Below are positions 5,421 through 5,946 of a stretch of DNA of 5,946 nucleotides, piece after piece. The notes below the pieces were generated by a model, which had not been told where the DNA came from, did not search any database, and saw nothing but the letters and a program-made list of their open reading frames with translations. Position 1 is the stretch's first letter. Each line of letters opens with the position of its first letter. Position numbers and translations under genes: made by a program. Origin of the DNA: Paracoccaceae bacterium (GTDB taxonomy: Bacteria; Pseudomonadota; Alphaproteobacteria; Rhodobacterales; Rhodobacteraceae); the NCBI GenBank assembly GCA_021767525.1, contig JAASTF010000204.1, positions 1 through 5,946 on the forward strand, written 5' to 3'.

Positions 5421-5946
5421 TCTTGCGTTTCGCCGCCCTTGCCCTGTGCTTGATGGCCGCGCCTGCCATCGCGCTTGAGCTGACCTTGCCCGGCAATGCC
5501 CGCCTGACCGGTGAAACAGTCACCGAGCCCGACAGCTATGCTCTGCCCACCGGGCCCTACACGGCCGGCCGGTTGCCCACACGCATGGTCGAGGGCCGGG
5601 TGGCCCGCCGGGCGTGGCGGATCGACGGGCAGGACATGACGACGCTGCAACTGTTCGCGCCGCTGCGGGCCGAGCTTGAGCGCGCGGGCTATGCCGAGCT
5701 GTTCGAATGCGCCGATGCCGATTGCGGCGGGTTCGACTTTCGCTTCGAGATCGAGGTGATGCCGGCGCCGGCGATGTATGTCAGCCTGTCGGATTTCCGG
5801 TTTCTTGCGGCGCGCAAAGGTGACGACGATTACGTGACCTTGCTGGTCAGCCGCACGTCCGCGGCGGGGTTCGTGCAGCTTGTCCGCGTCTCGGGGCCCG
5901 AAGCAGGCGACGCCACGCCTTTGGCGGTGGGGCGCGCGGCGCTGCC
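5417..5946 (+). CDS. Secreted OmpA-family-like protein, N-terminal part (3' truncated by window)
   Basis: The frame starts at ATG 5417, overlapping the previous stop (ATGA), and stays open to the window end: 176 complete codons. It begins with a clear signal peptide: MILRF, a hydrophobic run, and a likely cleavage after APAIA (residue 19). The mature part contains PDSYALPTGP (38-47), VEGRVARRAWRIDG, LFAPLRAELERAGY (79-92), FECADADCGGFDFRF (96-110, with Cys98 and Cys103), and YVSLSDFRFLAARKGD. I recall this arrangement from the N-terminal half of Rhodobacterales proteins that end in an OmpA-type peptidoglycan-binding domain; the FEC..xxCGG part also resembles DUF4892. The OmpA domain itself would lie beyond the window, so this call is inferred. 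No ribosome binding site is visible, so translation probably depends on coupling. The two cysteines could form a periplasmic disulfide. Confidence 0.72.
   Translation, partial: MILRFAALALCLMAAPAIALELTLPGNARLTGETVTEPDSYALPTGPYTAGRLPTRMVEGRVARRAWRIDGQDMTTLQLFAPLRAELERAGYAELFECADADCGGFDFRFEIEVMPAPAMYVSLSDFRFLAARKGDDDYVTLLVSRTSAAGFVQLVRVSGPEAGDATPLAVGRAAL

Noticed and set aside
5441..5452. Possible lipoprotein box at the Cys11 of the secreted protein (LAL-Cys)
   Set aside because: The residue before Cys is Leu rather than Gly, Ala or Ser, and the hydrophobic run continues past it to a good signal peptidase I site after APAIA.
1..5946. CRISPR arrays, insertion sequences, tRNA or rRNA genes, toxin-antitoxin pairs or phage genes
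   Set aside because: No spaced direct repeats, terminal inverted repeats, cloverleaf-like segments or transposase motifs were seen. Coding genes fill nearly the whole window, and no gap exceeds about 90 bases.

Overview
The window is GC-rich, densely coding DNA that reads like a chromosomal housekeeping segment of an alphaproteobacterium, most probably a member of the Rhodobacteraceae (Roseobacter group). The reasons are the strong G/C third-position bias, the protein sequences themselves (recalled resemblance, no search run), and a short CinA-type protein without its usual C-terminal domain. There is no sign of mobile DNA, CRISPR, phage, tRNA or rRNA, and no frameshifted gene.

Layout. (1) Positions 1-1734, plus strand, form a tightly packed series. 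It holds the C-terminal half of a ferredoxin-type NAD(P)H/FAD reductase, then rsmD (16S rRNA m2G966 methyltransferase), then a small two-helix membrane protein of probable YcxB-like type. The junctions overlap by 4 and 1 bases. (2) Positions 1743-3346, minus strand, hold sfsA followed by map (type I methionine aminopeptidase). map converges on the first group with only 8 bases between stop codons. (3) Positions 3347-3394 form a 48-base divergent promoter region. (4) Positions 3395-5946, plus strand, hold four genes joined by ATGA overlaps: a stand-alone MoCF/CinA-N-type protein, a GNAT acetyltransferase, a peroxidase-related carboxymuconolactone-decarboxylase (AhpD-like) protein, and the start of a secreted protein that resembles the N-terminal part of Rhodobacterales OmpA-family proteins (cut by the window edge).

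How the parts relate. rsmD and map are core translation functions (ribosome RNA modification, N-terminal methionine removal). The reductase would feed electrons to a ferredoxin. The four-gene plus-strand set is translationally coupled and so is probably expressed as one unit from the promoter at about 3335-3363, but its members do not form an obvious pathway. The most notable non-coding feature is that divergent promoter: a good forward sigma70-type match with 17-base spacing shares its -10 with a weaker reverse match, which would give sfsA an almost leaderless mRNA. I found no convincing undescribed system here. The findings below are modest and mostly concern start sites, gene coupling and domain make-up.
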